Shown here: positions 1 to 9,142 of the stretch, in pieces
Position numbering within the stretch: position 1 is the first letter of the stretch
Layout: each line of letters starts with the position of its first letter
Source: Oceanospirillum sp964342385
Lineage (GTDB): Bacteria; Pseudomonadota; Gammaproteobacteria; Pseudomonadales; Halomonadaceae
NCBI GenBank assembly: GCA_964342385.1
Contig: CAYFGP010000002.1
Location: forward strand, 62,001 to 126,000
DNA length: 64,000 nucleotides
Direction of reading: 5' to 3'
Made by a program: the position numbers and the translations under genes
The notes under the pieces: model-generated
What the model was told of the DNA's origin: nothing
The model's database searches: none
What the model saw: the letters and a program-made list of their open reading frames with translations, nothing else

Positions 1-657
1 CACAATCCAGCTGAGAAAACACTACCCATCTCAGCCAAAGTACAGAGACAACGACTCACTAAAGAGCAGTTCGATATCATCTATCAGCTGGCACCGCCAC
101 ACATCCAGAACGCCATGATGCTAGGCCTGATCACACTACAGCGCCGCGAAGATATCGCCGCGATGAAATTCAAAGACATCAAAGACGGTTATCTCTATGT
201 CGCACAGCAGAAGACCGCTAAAGCCAAAAAAGGAGCCAGAGAGAACGCAAAAAACAAAGCAGCACACCTGATGATCAAAGTGAACATGGAGCTAGAAGAA
301 ACAATTGCAAACTGCCGCAGAACCGGAATACTCAGCCAACACCTGATCCACCACATACATGGCCGCCGATCAGCAGGAGCAACACACACCCAAGTGAAAC
401 CAGGCATGCCACTACAACCAGACAACATCACCAGAGGATTTGCCACCGCGCGTAATAAATCTGGCCTATTTGACAAATTAGCCGCCAACGAGCGCCCTAC
501 ATTCCACGAAATCCGTTCACTTGGTGCCCACCTCTACAAAGAGCAAGGCATTGATCCACAAGCGCTGCTAGGCCACACAGACGCCAAGATGACCAAGCAC
601 TATTTAGACGGCCACGGCACCGAATGGACCATTGTTTCAGCGGGGTTAATGATTTGA
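1..657 (+). CDS. Tyrosine recombinase (phage-type integrase), 5' end outside window
   Basis: This is the C-terminal catalytic domain of a site-specific tyrosine recombinase that would integrate or excise a mobile element. The frame is open from base 1, so the N-terminal DNA-binding part lies left of the window. Visible catalytic elements are the first arginine in TLQRRED, the HEIRS box (His-x-x-Arg), the LGH box and the nucleophile-type tyrosine in KHYLDGHG. It ends just before a strong terminator and is followed by the unrelated housekeeping operon ending in kdsB. The context suggests the right-hand edge of a genomic island or prophage, but no tRNA or attachment repeat is recognisable here. 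The family is certain; the specific element is unknown. Confidence 0.85.
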   Translation, partial: HNPAEKTLPISAKVQRQRLTKEQFDIIYQLAPPHIQNAMMLGLITLQRREDIAAMKFKDIKDGYLYVAQQKTAKAKKGARENAKNKAAHLMIKVNMELEETIANCRRTGILSQHLIHHIHGRRSAGATHTQVKPGMPLQPDNITRGFATARNKSGLFDKLAANERPTFHEIRSLGAHLYKEQGIDPQALLGHTDAKMTKHYLDGHGTEWTIVSAGLMI

Positions 658-677
658 AAGCACAACCCCACCCCACC

Positions 678-715
678 AAAAAGCCCCTGCGGGCAACACC
701 TGCAGGGGCTTTTTT
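678..715 (+). terminator. Rho-independent terminator after the integrase
   Basis: An 8-bp GC-rich stem (GCCCCTGC at 683-690 paired with GCAGGGGC at 702-709) is followed by a run of six T and preceded by A residues. It can terminate integrase transcription and, because of the flanking A run, possibly also transcription coming from the kdsB side. Confidence 0.85.
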
Positions 716-874
716 ACATCTACACAATGGATAAAAGTGCTGTCTTTTTCACCGAGCTACAAAAAACGTATCTCACGAGTTTTACATTGTTTTACGTAAA
801 GAAAAAATCTTTTCCTTGAAAAACAACAAGTTACAGATCAATGTTAAGTATTGCCCAGGCAAACAAAAAGTACC

Positions 875-1639
875 TTAACCATTTTGCGCCTCCAGTAACT
901 TGCTGACACGCTGCAGATCTTCTGGGGTATCCACACCTGCTGGATGAACCTCATCCGCTACCGCCACATGGATACGCACACCATTCCATAAGGCACGCAG
1001 CTGCTCCAGCTGTTCCGCCTGCTCAATCGGTGCCGGAGCCCAACGGACAAAGTCATTCAGCATCTTCATGCGATAGCCATATAAACCGATATGACGATAT
1101 AAAGGCGATGGTGGCAGTTGTTGAAGGTTTTCGGCAAAGCTATCACGGGCCCAGGCAATCGTCGCACGAGAGAAATAGAGCGCATAACCGTTAGTATCGG
1201 TCACTACTTTAACCACATTGGGGTTATGCACCGCATCGACTTCAGTGATCTGCTCACACAGTGTCGAGATACCTGCAGTAGGATCTGCCGCCAGATTATG
1301 GGCCACCTGATTAATCAAACGCGGTGGAATCAGCGGCTCATCACCTTGAACATTGACGATAATATCATCGGCATAAAAGCCCAGCTGAGTCGCAACCTCC
1401 TGCAGACGATCTGTACCGGAAGGATGCTCTGCCGAAGTCATACATACTTCAGCACCAAAACCCTGAGCCGCTTCGGCGATACGCTGATCATCGGTGGCGA
1501 TAATAATACGGTTCGCTTCACTCTTCTGTGCCTGCTCATAGACCCGTTGGATCATCGGCTTACCAGCAATATCCAACAGAGGTTTACCCGGCAGACGGGT
1601 GGAAGCATAACGGGCAGGAATAACCACGGTAAAAGACAT
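875..1639 (-). CDS. kdsB: 3-deoxy-manno-octulosonate cytidylyltransferase (CMP-KDO synthetase)
   Basis: The enzyme activates KDO with CTP to CMP-KDO in the cytoplasm for lipopolysaccharide inner-core synthesis. The N-terminus shows the nucleotidyltransferase signature PARYASTRLPGKPL, and VNVQGDEPLI follows near residue 100. The length of 254 residues is normal for KdsB. An upstream in-frame GTG sits at 1642, but GGAG lies 7 bases before the ATG at 1639, so that start is preferred. It is the last gene of the exbB-exbD-msbA-lpxK-Trm112 operon, which joins lipid A export, lipid A kinase and KDO activation in one transcript. Confidence 0.96.
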   Translation of the reverse strand: MSFTVVIPARYASTRLPGKPLLDIAGKPMIQRVYEQAQKSEANRIIIATDDQRIAEAAQGFGAEVCMTSAEHPSGTDRLQEVATQLGFYADDIIVNVQGDEPLIPPRLINQVAHNLAADPTAGISTLCEQITEVDAVHNPNVVKVVTDTNGYALYFSRATIAWARDSFAENLQQLPPSPLYRHIGLYGYRMKMLNDFVRWAPAPIEQAEQLEQLRALWNGVRIHVAVADEVHPAGVDTPEDLQRVSKLLEAQNG

Positions 1640-1663
1640 CACTGGACTCCAGTTTGACTGAGC

Positions 1664-1849
1664 TTATTTTTCCAAACGTTCTTCGGCGGTCAGGGTACGC
1701 GCCTCATTTTCCAGCATTACAGGAATGCCGTCACGAATCGGGAACGCCAGGCCTGCAGCCTTGGAAATCAGTTCCTGCTGTTCTTTTTTATAGATCAGCT
1801 TACCCTGAGTAACTGGGCATACCAGTAACGCAAGCAGTTGTTTATCCAT
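1664..1849 (-). CDS. ycaR: Trm112-family small zinc-ribbon-like protein (YcaR type)
   Basis: This 61-residue protein starts MDKQLLALLVCPVTQGKL and carries the Trm112/YcaR fold signature with a conserved CP motif and a FPIRDGIPVML core. It is regularly found between lpxK and kdsB in gammaproteobacteria; its biochemical role there is not established. The ATG overlaps the lpxK stop codon by one base (TAATG), indicating translational coupling. Confidence 0.9.
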   Translation of the reverse strand: MDKQLLALLVCPVTQGKLIYKKEQQELISKAAGLAFPIRDGIPVMLENEARTLTAEERLEK

Positions 1850-2904
1850 TACTTTTTCTCTTTCTGTAGCTTAAGTAATTGTTCATTAATCGCCTCAATC
1901 ACTTCAGGCGCTATTCGGGCACTGACATCCAGCACCCAATGATTCGGTGTCATCCACTCCCGGCATTTGACCGCATCTTTGGCGGTCATCAATACAGGTC
2001 GCCCAACATCAGCAATATCACTGGCTTTGAAACGGTGATGATCGGCAAAACCCTGGCCTTCGACCGTTAAACCCAGCTCACGCAGACTGGAAAAAAACCG
2101 TTCGGGATGACCAATACCCGCAACCGCTTTGACACTCTCATCAAAAGGTCGCTCGGTGATAGCAAAACCCTGTCCAGTTGCAGGCTGTCGCCATTGCACC
2201 GGTTGCAGCGTCATCGGCTGGGCTTTGCTTGTTACGCTTTTTGCCGGGAGCAAAGCCTCTGCTGCTGCATTTCCAGGTACGGCATTAAAAACTGCACCAC
2301 AAGCAGCAGTATCTGCCGCACCATTGGCAAAAATATAATCCACACTGTGCAAGCGATCTGCTGGCTCTCTCAATGGCCCTACGGGTAGACAATGACCATT
2401 GCCCAAACCACGCTGAGCATCGATGATCACCAGCTCCAGGTCTCGTCCTAAACTGAGATGCTGTAAGCCATCATCACTGATAATCAGATCAACTTCTGTC
2501 TGCTGCAACAGATATTGCGCCGCTGCGGCCCGATCAGGATCAACCACGACAGGACAACCGGTCTGCCCTGCCAGCATGACCGGCTCATCACCAGCCTGAA
2601 CCGGATCAGAATTTTCGTCGACCAAGAGCGGATAATGCTCACTTTTGCCGCCATAACCACGGCTGACAATACCCGGCGTCCAGCCACGTTGTTTAAGCTC
2701 ATGCACCAGCGTACACACCAGCGGTGATTTTCCGGTACCACCAACAGTGATATTACCAACAACAATCAGTGGCACTGGCGCTTGCCATTGTTTAGCACGC
2801 TTTTTAGCCTGATCTTTACTCGCCAGACTACGATAAAGCCACTCCAGCGGCGTTAGCAACAGAGGCCAACGGGCATCACTGTACCAGGCCTGTTGCAGGC
2901 TCAT
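1849..2904 (-). CDS. lpxK: Tetraacyldisaccharide 4'-kinase
   Basis: LpxK phosphorylates the 4' position of the lipid A disaccharide at the inner face of the inner membrane. A P-loop is visible in VGNITVGGTGKSPLV (about residues 50-64), followed by SRGYGGK and the DDGLQH motif typical of the family. The protein has 351 residues; many LpxK proteins are near 330. A low-complexity Ala/Gly/Val-rich stretch around residues 195-240 looks like a lineage insertion. The start overlaps the msbA stop by 4 bases, so lpxK is coupled to the flippase that exports its product. Confidence 0.95.
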   Translation of the reverse strand: MSLQQAWYSDARWPLLLTPLEWLYRSLASKDQAKKRAKQWQAPVPLIVVGNITVGGTGKSPLVCTLVHELKQRGWTPGIVSRGYGGKSEHYPLLVDENSDPVQAGDEPVMLAGQTGCPVVVDPDRAAAAQYLLQQTEVDLIISDDGLQHLSLGRDLELVIIDAQRGLGNGHCLPVGPLREPADRLHSVDYIFANGAADTAACGAVFNAVPGNAAAEALLPAKSVTSKAQPMTLQPVQWRQPATGQGFAITERPFDESVKAVAGIGHPERFFSSLRELGLTVEGQGFADHHRFKASDIADVGRPVLMTAKDAVKCREWMTPNHWVLDVSARIAPEVIEAINEQLLKLQKEKK

Positions 2905-4667
2905 TGCTCGTCTGGCTCCAGATCAGAGAACTGCATAGCATGCAGCTGAGCATAAGCACCTTGCTTGTCTAACAACGCCTGATGAGAACCCGCTTCGATA
3001 ATCTCACCTTTATCCATCACCATAATCACATCGGCCTGCTCGATTGTAGACAGACGGTGGGCAATAACAAAGGTCGTGCGGTTCTTCATCACTTCATCCA
3101 GTGCTTTCTGGATAAAACGTTCAGATTCCGTATCCAGTGCTGAAGTCGCCTCATCCATAATCAGGATAGGGGCATCTTTTAAGATCGCCCGAGCAATAGC
3201 CAGACGCTGACGTTGACCACCGGACAACAAAACACCGTTGTCTCCAACCTCAGTGTCCAGACCATCGGATAGTTCTTCAATAAACGGTAGGGCATAAGCC
3301 GCTTTTGCCGCCGCTTCGATCTGCTCACGAGTCGCATTAGGCTGACCATAAGCGATATTATTGGCCACCGTATCGTTAAACAACGTCACCTGCTGGGTCA
3401 CCATGGAGATCTGTTCACGCAGGCTTTTCAGGGTCAGATCCTGGCTGTTGATACCATCCAGATAGATCTCGCCCTGATTGGCTTCATAAAAACGTGGGAT
3501 CAGATTCACCAGCGTGGATTTACCACTACCCGAGCGCCCCACCAGAGCGATCACCTGACCGGCTTTGACCTCAAAATCGATCCCTTTAAGAATCTGTTTT
3601 TCGCTTTCAGGGTAAGTAAACTCGATATTCTTAAAGACCACATCACCCTGTGCACGGCCCAGTGTTTTCTGACCTTTATCCCGCTCTGAAGCAGAATCAA
3701 ACTGTTCAAACAGATCCGCAGCCGCTGCCACACCTTTCTGAATCACACTGTTCACATTGGTCAGCTGACGAATAGGCTTAGCCAACAAAGAAGCAGCTGT
3801 AATAAAAGCGATAAACTCACCCGGCGTCATATCCTTCATCACATCGGGAGACAGCGCCAGCCACACCAGCATCCCCATAGAGATCGCCACAATCAGCTGA
3901 ACCAGCGGAGTACTTAACGCCTTAGTGGCTTCCATTTTCAGGAACTGTTCGCGATTGCGGTTACTGGAGCTGACAAAGCGCTCACGCTCATACTCTTCAC
4001 CGCCAAAACTGCGTACCACTTTAAAACCAGAAATACTTTCCGTCGCAACATGAGTGACATCACCCATGGATTTCTGGATGCGTTTACTCACCTTACGGAA
4101 GCGCTTACTGGTAAAGCTAACAATGATGCCAATCAGCGGTGTCAGGGCGATAAAGATCAGGGTTAAACGCCAGTTGTTATAGAACAGGTAGATCAATACC
4201 CCCGTCACAAACAGGCCTTCACGGATCACAATAGTCAATGCATCCGACGCTGCCTGCATCACCTGATCGACAACAAAAGTAATACGTGAAACCAGATGGC
4301 CCGAGGAGTTTTTATCGTAGTAGCTGACAGGCAAAACCAGATACTTATCAAACAGCTCACAGCGTAGGTTATGCACCACACCACGAGCCACGATAGCCAT
4401 AAAATAGATCCCCAGGAAGGAACCCAGGCCACGCATGGCAAAAGCAGCCACTAATAAGGTAGGAAACAGTAAACGGAAATCTTCACCGCCGCTTTCAATA
4501 GTATCCACCAGATAGCGCATCAGCTCGGCAAACGCGGTACTGGCAGCTGCATAGATCAGATAGCCGACAATACTGACGGCAAAAGAGAACCAGAAAGGAC
4601 GGATATAGCTCAGCAAGCGCCAATACACCTGCTTGACGTTCTCTGGCTGGGCCTTGGATGTAGTCAA
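2901..4667 (-). CDS. msbA: Lipid A export ATP-binding/permease protein MsbA
   Basis: MsbA is a homodimeric ABC half-transporter that flips lipid A-core from the inner to the outer leaflet of the inner membrane. The 588 residues consist of a six-helix membrane domain (about 20-320) and a nucleotide-binding domain with Walker A GRSGSGKST (377-385), the LSGGQRQR signature and a Walker B reading ILIMDEATSALD. Its length matches E. coli MsbA. It lies between exbD and lpxK in a tightly packed operon. Confidence 0.96.
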   Translation of the reverse strand: MTTSKAQPENVKQVYWRLLSYIRPFWFSFAVSIVGYLIYAAASTAFAELMRYLVDTIESGGEDFRLLFPTLLVAAFAMRGLGSFLGIYFMAIVARGVVHNLRCELFDKYLVLPVSYYDKNSSGHLVSRITFVVDQVMQAASDALTIVIREGLFVTGVLIYLFYNNWRLTLIFIALTPLIGIIVSFTSKRFRKVSKRIQKSMGDVTHVATESISGFKVVRSFGGEEYERERFVSSSNRNREQFLKMEATKALSTPLVQLIVAISMGMLVWLALSPDVMKDMTPGEFIAFITAASLLAKPIRQLTNVNSVIQKGVAAAADLFEQFDSASERDKGQKTLGRAQGDVVFKNIEFTYPESEKQILKGIDFEVKAGQVIALVGRSGSGKSTLVNLIPRFYEANQGEIYLDGINSQDLTLKSLREQISMVTQQVTLFNDTVANNIAYGQPNATREQIEAAAKAAYALPFIEELSDGLDTEVGDNGVLLSGGQRQRLAIARAILKDAPILIMDEATSALDTESERFIQKALDEVMKNRTTFVIAHRLSTIEQADVIMVMDKGEIIEAGSHQALLDKQGAYAQLHAMQFSDLEPDEQ

Positions 4668-4696
4668 TGATTTGTTCCTGATATTAGCTAAGCCGG

Positions 4697-5098
4697 TTAA
4701 GGCTTAGCTAAGGTTTGAAAGCGGATATCAGTCAGATCAGCACCGGCCAGCGTATCCAGCACAAAACTGACATCCCGGTGCAGTGCCTGTTGATCGGCTA
4801 CAACGCGGATATAGTCCGGCTCTGAATTATCATCCAGATACTGATCCAGCTCTGCAGCCAGATCGTCTGTCTGCTCACCATTCAAGTGAATCAGGCCATC
4901 GGGCAACACTTCGATACTTAATACCTGACCTTCAGACTGCACGGAACCATGCTGCGCCTCCGGCAGCTGCATTTTCAGCTCTGTGGGGCGATCAAAGGTG
5001 GTCGATACCATAAAGAAGATCAGTAGCAAAAATACCACATCGATCAGAGGTGTCAGGTTAAGGCTGAGGGGCTCTCCACCGCTACGTCGGAATTTCAC
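4697..5098 (-). CDS. exbD: ExbD/TolR-family proton channel subunit
   Basis: This 133-residue protein has a short cytoplasmic N-terminus, one membrane helix (about 16-36) carrying the essential acidic residue in LIDVVFLLLIFF (Asp20), and a periplasmic domain. With ExbB it forms a proton-driven stator that energises outer membrane processes. It overlaps exbB by 4 bases. In this lpxK-linked position the pair may serve an envelope process other than TonB-dependent uptake; the sequence does not decide this. Confidence 0.9.
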   Translation of the reverse strand: MKFRRSGGEPLSLNLTPLIDVVFLLLIFFMVSTTFDRPTELKMQLPEAQHGSVQSEGQVLSIEVLPDGLIHLNGEQTDDLAAELDQYLDDNSEPDYIRVVADQQALHRDVSFVLDTLAGADLTDIRFQTLAKP

Positions 5099-5751
5099 CG
5101 GATCGCTCCTGCCTTCATAGTGGCACCAGAAAGCACATCATCACGGGCACGCTGACCGTGAAGCTGCTCAACCAGTTTGATCGATTCCTGCTCCAGGTGA
5201 ACCACTAATTCAGAAACACGACGTTCAAAGAAACGGTGGAACAGCAGTGCTGGAATAGCAATCGACAGACCTGCAGCCGTCGTCACCAGCGCCTTGGAGA
5301 TACCACCGGCCAGCATAGGAGCCTGACCCGCGCCCTCTTCCATAATCACGGCAAACACTTCGATCATACCCAGCACGGTACCCAGCAGGCCCAGCAGAGG
5401 GGTAATCGCAGCAATCGTGCCCAGCAGGTTTAAAAAGCGTTCCAGATCATGCACAACCGCTGTCGCTGCTTCTTCGATGGATTCTTTCATCACTTCACGA
5501 CTGAAAGACAGATTTCTCAAACCACTGGCGAACAAACAACCCAGTGGAGAGCTTTGCTCCAGCTCAGCCAGTTGAGAAGCCGTCAACGGGGCCACCATCA
5601 CCTGACGGGCCACATCCTGACGCAAACCCACAGGGGCAATACGTTTACGGCGCAGGGACCAGAAACGCTCCAAAATAATAGCAACAGCAACTATCGAACA
5701 GATCAAAATCGGCAGCATTAACCAGCCACCGGCGGAATAAAACAGCTCCAC
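5095..5751 (-). CDS. exbB: MotA/TolQ/ExbB-family proton channel protein
   Basis: This 218-residue protein has three membrane segments (about 8-28, 105-130 and 145-170) and the family's conserved helix motif GTIAAITPLLGLLGTVLGM. It partners the following ExbD homologue in an inner-membrane proton channel. The start is GTG at 5751 with AGGGAA about 9 bases upstream. It is the first gene of the operon; the 217-bp gap to the comEC stop must hold the operon promoter, but no convincing -35/-10 pair stood out. Confidence 0.9.
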   Translation of the reverse strand: MELFYSAGGWLMLPILICSIVAVAIILERFWSLRRKRIAPVGLRQDVARQVMVAPLTASQLAELEQSSPLGCLFASGLRNLSFSREVMKESIEEAATAVVHDLERFLNLLGTIAAITPLLGLLGTVLGMIEVFAVIMEEGAGQAPMLAGGISKALVTTAAGLSIAIPALLFHRFFERRVSELVVHLEQESIKLVEQLHGQRARDDVLSGATMKAGAIR

Positions 5752-5968
5752 GCTTAATTCCCTTGCTTAAATGACTTCTAATAAGTCAGCTAGAATTGGT
5801 ATCGACACCGGAAATTTCAGAAAAACCCAGGTCAAGATACCCAGGAAAAACGGTGTCTGCTAAGAGGGCCTTAGTGTACACCATTGTATTAGCAGGCTAA
5901 ATGTATCCATAGGCATCAAACGTGATTTTGTAGGGAAAATCTCAGGCAAACGTGTAGCCCTGCAGCCT

Positions 5969-8434
5969 TTAGCGCTGCCATAACCAGCGCAAAGGTAATT
6001 GTGCCTTCTGCGTTGTTAATAGCCATTTGCTCTGATCATCGGGTGATAAACGAATCATCCCCATCTCAGCAGTCAAATATTGTTCAATGCCCAGCTGTCG
6101 ACTGCGTGCCTGAACCTGTTTTGCCGGGTGTCGAAAGCGGTTATGTAAACCTGCTGAGTAGATAATGCCCTGTGGCTGTACCGTTCGTAAAAAGGTCTCG
6201 CTACTCCCCGTCGCACTGCCGTGGTGACTGGCCAGCAACCAGTTGGCTTTAAGTTGAGATTTATGAGTCAGTACTAACCTCTGCTCTATCAGCCACTCAA
6301 TATCACCGGTTAATAACAGACTCATCTCAGGGTATTGGCTGGAAGAGACCTTCAATACACAGGAGCTGTTATTGTCGCTTAGATTAAGAACCGCCTTATC
6401 AGTGGGATAAAGAAACTCAAAACGCACGCCATCCCACTGCCAGCTCTGTTGCGGCGAACACAACACGCCCCGCTCAAAGCGCTCCGGTTGTCCAGTTAAC
6501 ACCTCTGGCAACATAGGATCAGCAAAGTGATCTTTTAACAGTGGTAACGCCCCGGCATGATCATTATCGTCATGACTAATCACCATTTTATCCAGCTTAA
6601 CGCTCTGCTGTTTTAAGCGAGGAATCAGCGCCAACTGTAAAGGCGCAAAACCACTGCCAAAACGTGCACCGGTATCGTAAAGCAAACGGTGATTTTGGGT
6701 CTGGATATAAACGGATAATCCCTGCCCAACATCCAATACCTCAACACTGAACTCACCCGGCGTTAAATCAGATAAGCGCTGACGGGTCCGATCAAACATA
6801 GCAAACAACAGGATACTGGCGACTGAGACCATTAAAACCTGCCGAGCAGGCAAGTAAGGCAAAACCAGTAACACAGCTGCTGCAAAAAGCACCCCGGCCA
6901 TAGGCCAATCCAAAGATAACGACCAGGGCAGCGAATACTGACACCACGCCAGCCACTGCCAGAACAACAGAATAGCTTGCTCCAACAGGATAAGCAGAGG
7001 CTCAATCGGGAGAACCAAAGCCAACAGTGATAATGGTAGAATCACCATGGTAACCAAAGGAATTGCGATCAGGTTAGCTAACCAGGCACTGCTACCGGGC
7101 AGGTTTAACCAAAAGCTCTGCACCAGCAATAACCCAATAAACAGAATAAATTGCAGCTGCAGCAAACGCCAAAAGGTCGGCTTTTTTCCGACAAAAAACA
7201 GTAACAGGAAAACAGCCAGAACGCTGTAATACAACCCAGGTGACAACAACAATAGCGGGTTAAACAACAAGAGCCCTGTTAACGCTAACCAAAGAATGCG
7301 CCAGGGTGAAGGGGAACACGCCATCAACTGAACCAGTATCAGCAGCAAACACATCCAAAGTGCCCGCTGTACAGCTACACCTAACGGCCAGATCAGTAAC
7401 AAGGGAATAATCAGCAGTACAGGAAACAACTGCCAAAACACCACCTGATTCCAGCGCTGCATCGGCCATAAACCGGTACAAAAACGCCCGATGCCATAAC
7501 CAATCAAGAGCAATACACCGAGATGCAGACCCGAGACCACAACCAAATGCACCGTGCCGGTTTGCTGCAGGATTTGCCATTGCTCGGATGAAAGTAATTT
7601 AGTATCTGCCAGCAACAGTGCTGAAAGGAAACCCTGTACCGATGCTTGCTCTGAGGGCGAGTAAGTACTTAATTCATCAGTATTAAGATCGGTTAATCCC
7701 TTTACATGGGCTCGGGTGCTCTCCCGCCACTGGTTACGCCAATGCTGCCACCAGCTGGCGTTATCCAATAACCGGTTATCACCAGAACGAATATAGCCTC
7801 GAGCAGAGACTCCCTTCGCCATCTGACGCATGGCATACAGACTTTGCTCAGGATTTAAAAAGCCCTTTACAGGAAACAGACGCACCTGAAACTGCCACTG
7901 CTCACCGACTTTGGGTTCAAGTGGCGCATCCTGCTTTTTGCTACTCTGCTTGTTATTAAAGCTACGGGAATAGTGATACAGATTTAACGCGACCTGACCG
8001 TGAAAATTGCAACTATTCGGCTCAAGTCTGATATCAGACTCAGCTTTGACCATTTTCCCAGTAACATCATCTGCAGCAGCTAACGTTTTGTTTCCTTTAT
8101 TATTTTGAGATTTACCAGCAGCAAATAAACGCTGACAATGCTCAACCTGAAACAAAAGCCGTGTACTCTTTGAGGACTTTTTCAGGGAGTTAATCACTTG
8201 CCCTCTGACTAGCAGCTCTTTACCCGCCAAAGGTCCAGGTAGTTGCTGATGAAAAAGGCTGGCAAGATGTAAGCTGGTAAGCAGATAGGATAAGATAAGC
8301 AGCGGCAATAACCGCCAACGCTGACGCCATAAACACAGCGCAAGCCAAAATAACAACAACAGGGCTTCTGCAGGCGGCCAGTCTGTATCAAATACTCCGG
8401 CAACAACACCGGCGATAATAACAACAAACCACAT
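5969..8434 (-). CDS. comEC: DNA internalization competence protein ComEC/Rec2
   Basis: ComEC forms the inner-membrane channel through which single-stranded transforming DNA enters the cytoplasm. The protein has N-terminal membrane helices, a DUF4131-like region, a competence domain with many helices (VVVSGLHLGVLLLIGYGIG) and a C-terminal metallo-beta-lactamase-like domain with SHDDNDHAG and DTGARFGSG. The frame is open to 8560, but GGAG lies 7 bases before the ATG at 8434, which also avoids overlap with the divergent DUF2062 gene, giving 821 residues. No other competence gene is in the window. Confidence 0.92.
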   Translation of the reverse strand: MWFVVIIAGVVAGVFDTDWPPAEALLLLFWLALCLWRQRWRLLPLLILSYLLTSLHLASLFHQQLPGPLAGKELLVRGQVINSLKKSSKSTRLLFQVEHCQRLFAAGKSQNNKGNKTLAAADDVTGKMVKAESDIRLEPNSCNFHGQVALNLYHYSRSFNNKQSSKKQDAPLEPKVGEQWQFQVRLFPVKGFLNPEQSLYAMRQMAKGVSARGYIRSGDNRLLDNASWWQHWRNQWRESTRAHVKGLTDLNTDELSTYSPSEQASVQGFLSALLLADTKLLSSEQWQILQQTGTVHLVVVSGLHLGVLLLIGYGIGRFCTGLWPMQRWNQVVFWQLFPVLLIIPLLLIWPLGVAVQRALWMCLLLILVQLMACSPSPWRILWLALTGLLLFNPLLLLSPGLYYSVLAVFLLLFFVGKKPTFWRLLQLQFILFIGLLLVQSFWLNLPGSSAWLANLIAIPLVTMVILPLSLLALVLPIEPLLILLEQAILLFWQWLAWCQYSLPWSLSLDWPMAGVLFAAAVLLVLPYLPARQVLMVSVASILLFAMFDRTRQRLSDLTPGEFSVEVLDVGQGLSVYIQTQNHRLLYDTGARFGSGFAPLQLALIPRLKQQSVKLDKMVISHDDNDHAGALPLLKDHFADPMLPEVLTGQPERFERGVLCSPQQSWQWDGVRFEFLYPTDKAVLNLSDNNSSCVLKVSSSQYPEMSLLLTGDIEWLIEQRLVLTHKSQLKANWLLASHHGSATGSSETFLRTVQPQGIIYSAGLHNRFRHPAKQVQARSRQLGIEQYLTAEMGMIRLSPDDQSKWLLTTQKAQLPLRWLWQR

Positions 8435-8531
8435 CACCGGACTCCCTGTCAGGTTGATGTTTAGACTCAGCCCTCTGGTGGCCGGGTCAAATATGTGGAT
8501 AATAATCCGCTCTTTACAGGTGACCATAGAC

Positions 8532-9071
8532 ATGCCAAGACGAATCATCAAGAAATACATGCCTGATCCAAAAAAACTTCAGGAGCAAAAATCCCTCCGC
8601 TTTTTAGGCAAGTTGCTTGAAGATCCTGGCTTACTGCATTTAACCCGACGCTCTGTGGCGAAAGCCTTTCTGGTCGGTATCTTCTTTGCCTTTATTCCAG
8701 TGCCCTTCCAAATGGTACTGGCTGCAGCGGGTGCAGTTTTACTGCACTGTAACCTGCCCATATCTGTCGGCCTGGTGTGGATCACCAACCCCATCACCAT
8801 GCCAGTAATGTTCTACGGCACTTATTTAGTCGGTTCTTGGTTACTGGGTGTTGAAGCTGAGCCTATGCCAGATGAACTGACACTGGATTGGTTGGGACAA
8901 CTGATTAATGACGCTTGGCTACCGCTCTATTTTGGTTCTGCGGTAACCGGCCTGATTATGGCCGTTCTAAGCTACTTCGGTATTCATCTACTGTGGCGCT
9001 GGCATGTAAACAAAAGTTGGCGCACCCGCAAAGGTAGCAACCGCTCTTCAGAGTCAGATTCTCAGAAGTAG
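8532..9071 (+). CDS. DUF2062 domain membrane protein
   Basis: This 179-residue protein begins MPRRIIKKYMPDP and has the DUF2062 core (RRSVAKAFLVGIFFAFIPVPFQM, then WITNPITMPVMFYGTY) with about three to four membrane helices. The function of the family is unknown; members often neighbour comEC. The open frame extends up to 8454, but the family's N-terminus and AGGTGA about 10 bases upstream support ATG 8532. A strong palindromic terminator follows. Confidence 0.85.
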   Translation: MPRRIIKKYMPDPKKLQEQKSLRFLGKLLEDPGLLHLTRRSVAKAFLVGIFFAFIPVPFQMVLAAAGAVLLHCNLPISVGLVWITNPITMPVMFYGTYLVGSWLLGVEAEPMPDELTLDWLGQLINDAWLPLYFGSAVTGLIMAVLSYFGIHLLWRWHVNKSWRTRKGSNRSSESDSQK

Positions 9072-9091
9072 CCTTCCAACTTACCGACTTA

Positions 9092-9138
9092 ATACTAAAA
9101 ACCCCGGTACTGAGTGATCAGACCGGGGTTTTTAGTAT
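9092..9138. terminator. Bidirectional terminator between DUF2062 gene and CRISPR array 1
   Basis: A 17-bp perfect stem (9092-9108 with 9122-9138) has a 13-nt loop, with AAAAA/TTTTT tracts on the two arms. It can end the DUF2062 transcript on plus and the CRISPR array 1 transcript on minus, since it starts 5 bp beyond the last, degenerate repeat. Confidence 0.85.
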
Positions 9139-9142
9139 GTAT

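Noticed and set aside
195..488. 97-codon frame opposite the integrase
   Set aside because: It is antisense to a clear recombinase domain and its Cys/Trp-rich composition is typical of shadow frames.
497..727. 76-codon minus-strand frame over the integrase 3' end
   Set aside because: It runs through the terminator and overlaps the catalytic tyrosine codons of the integrase.
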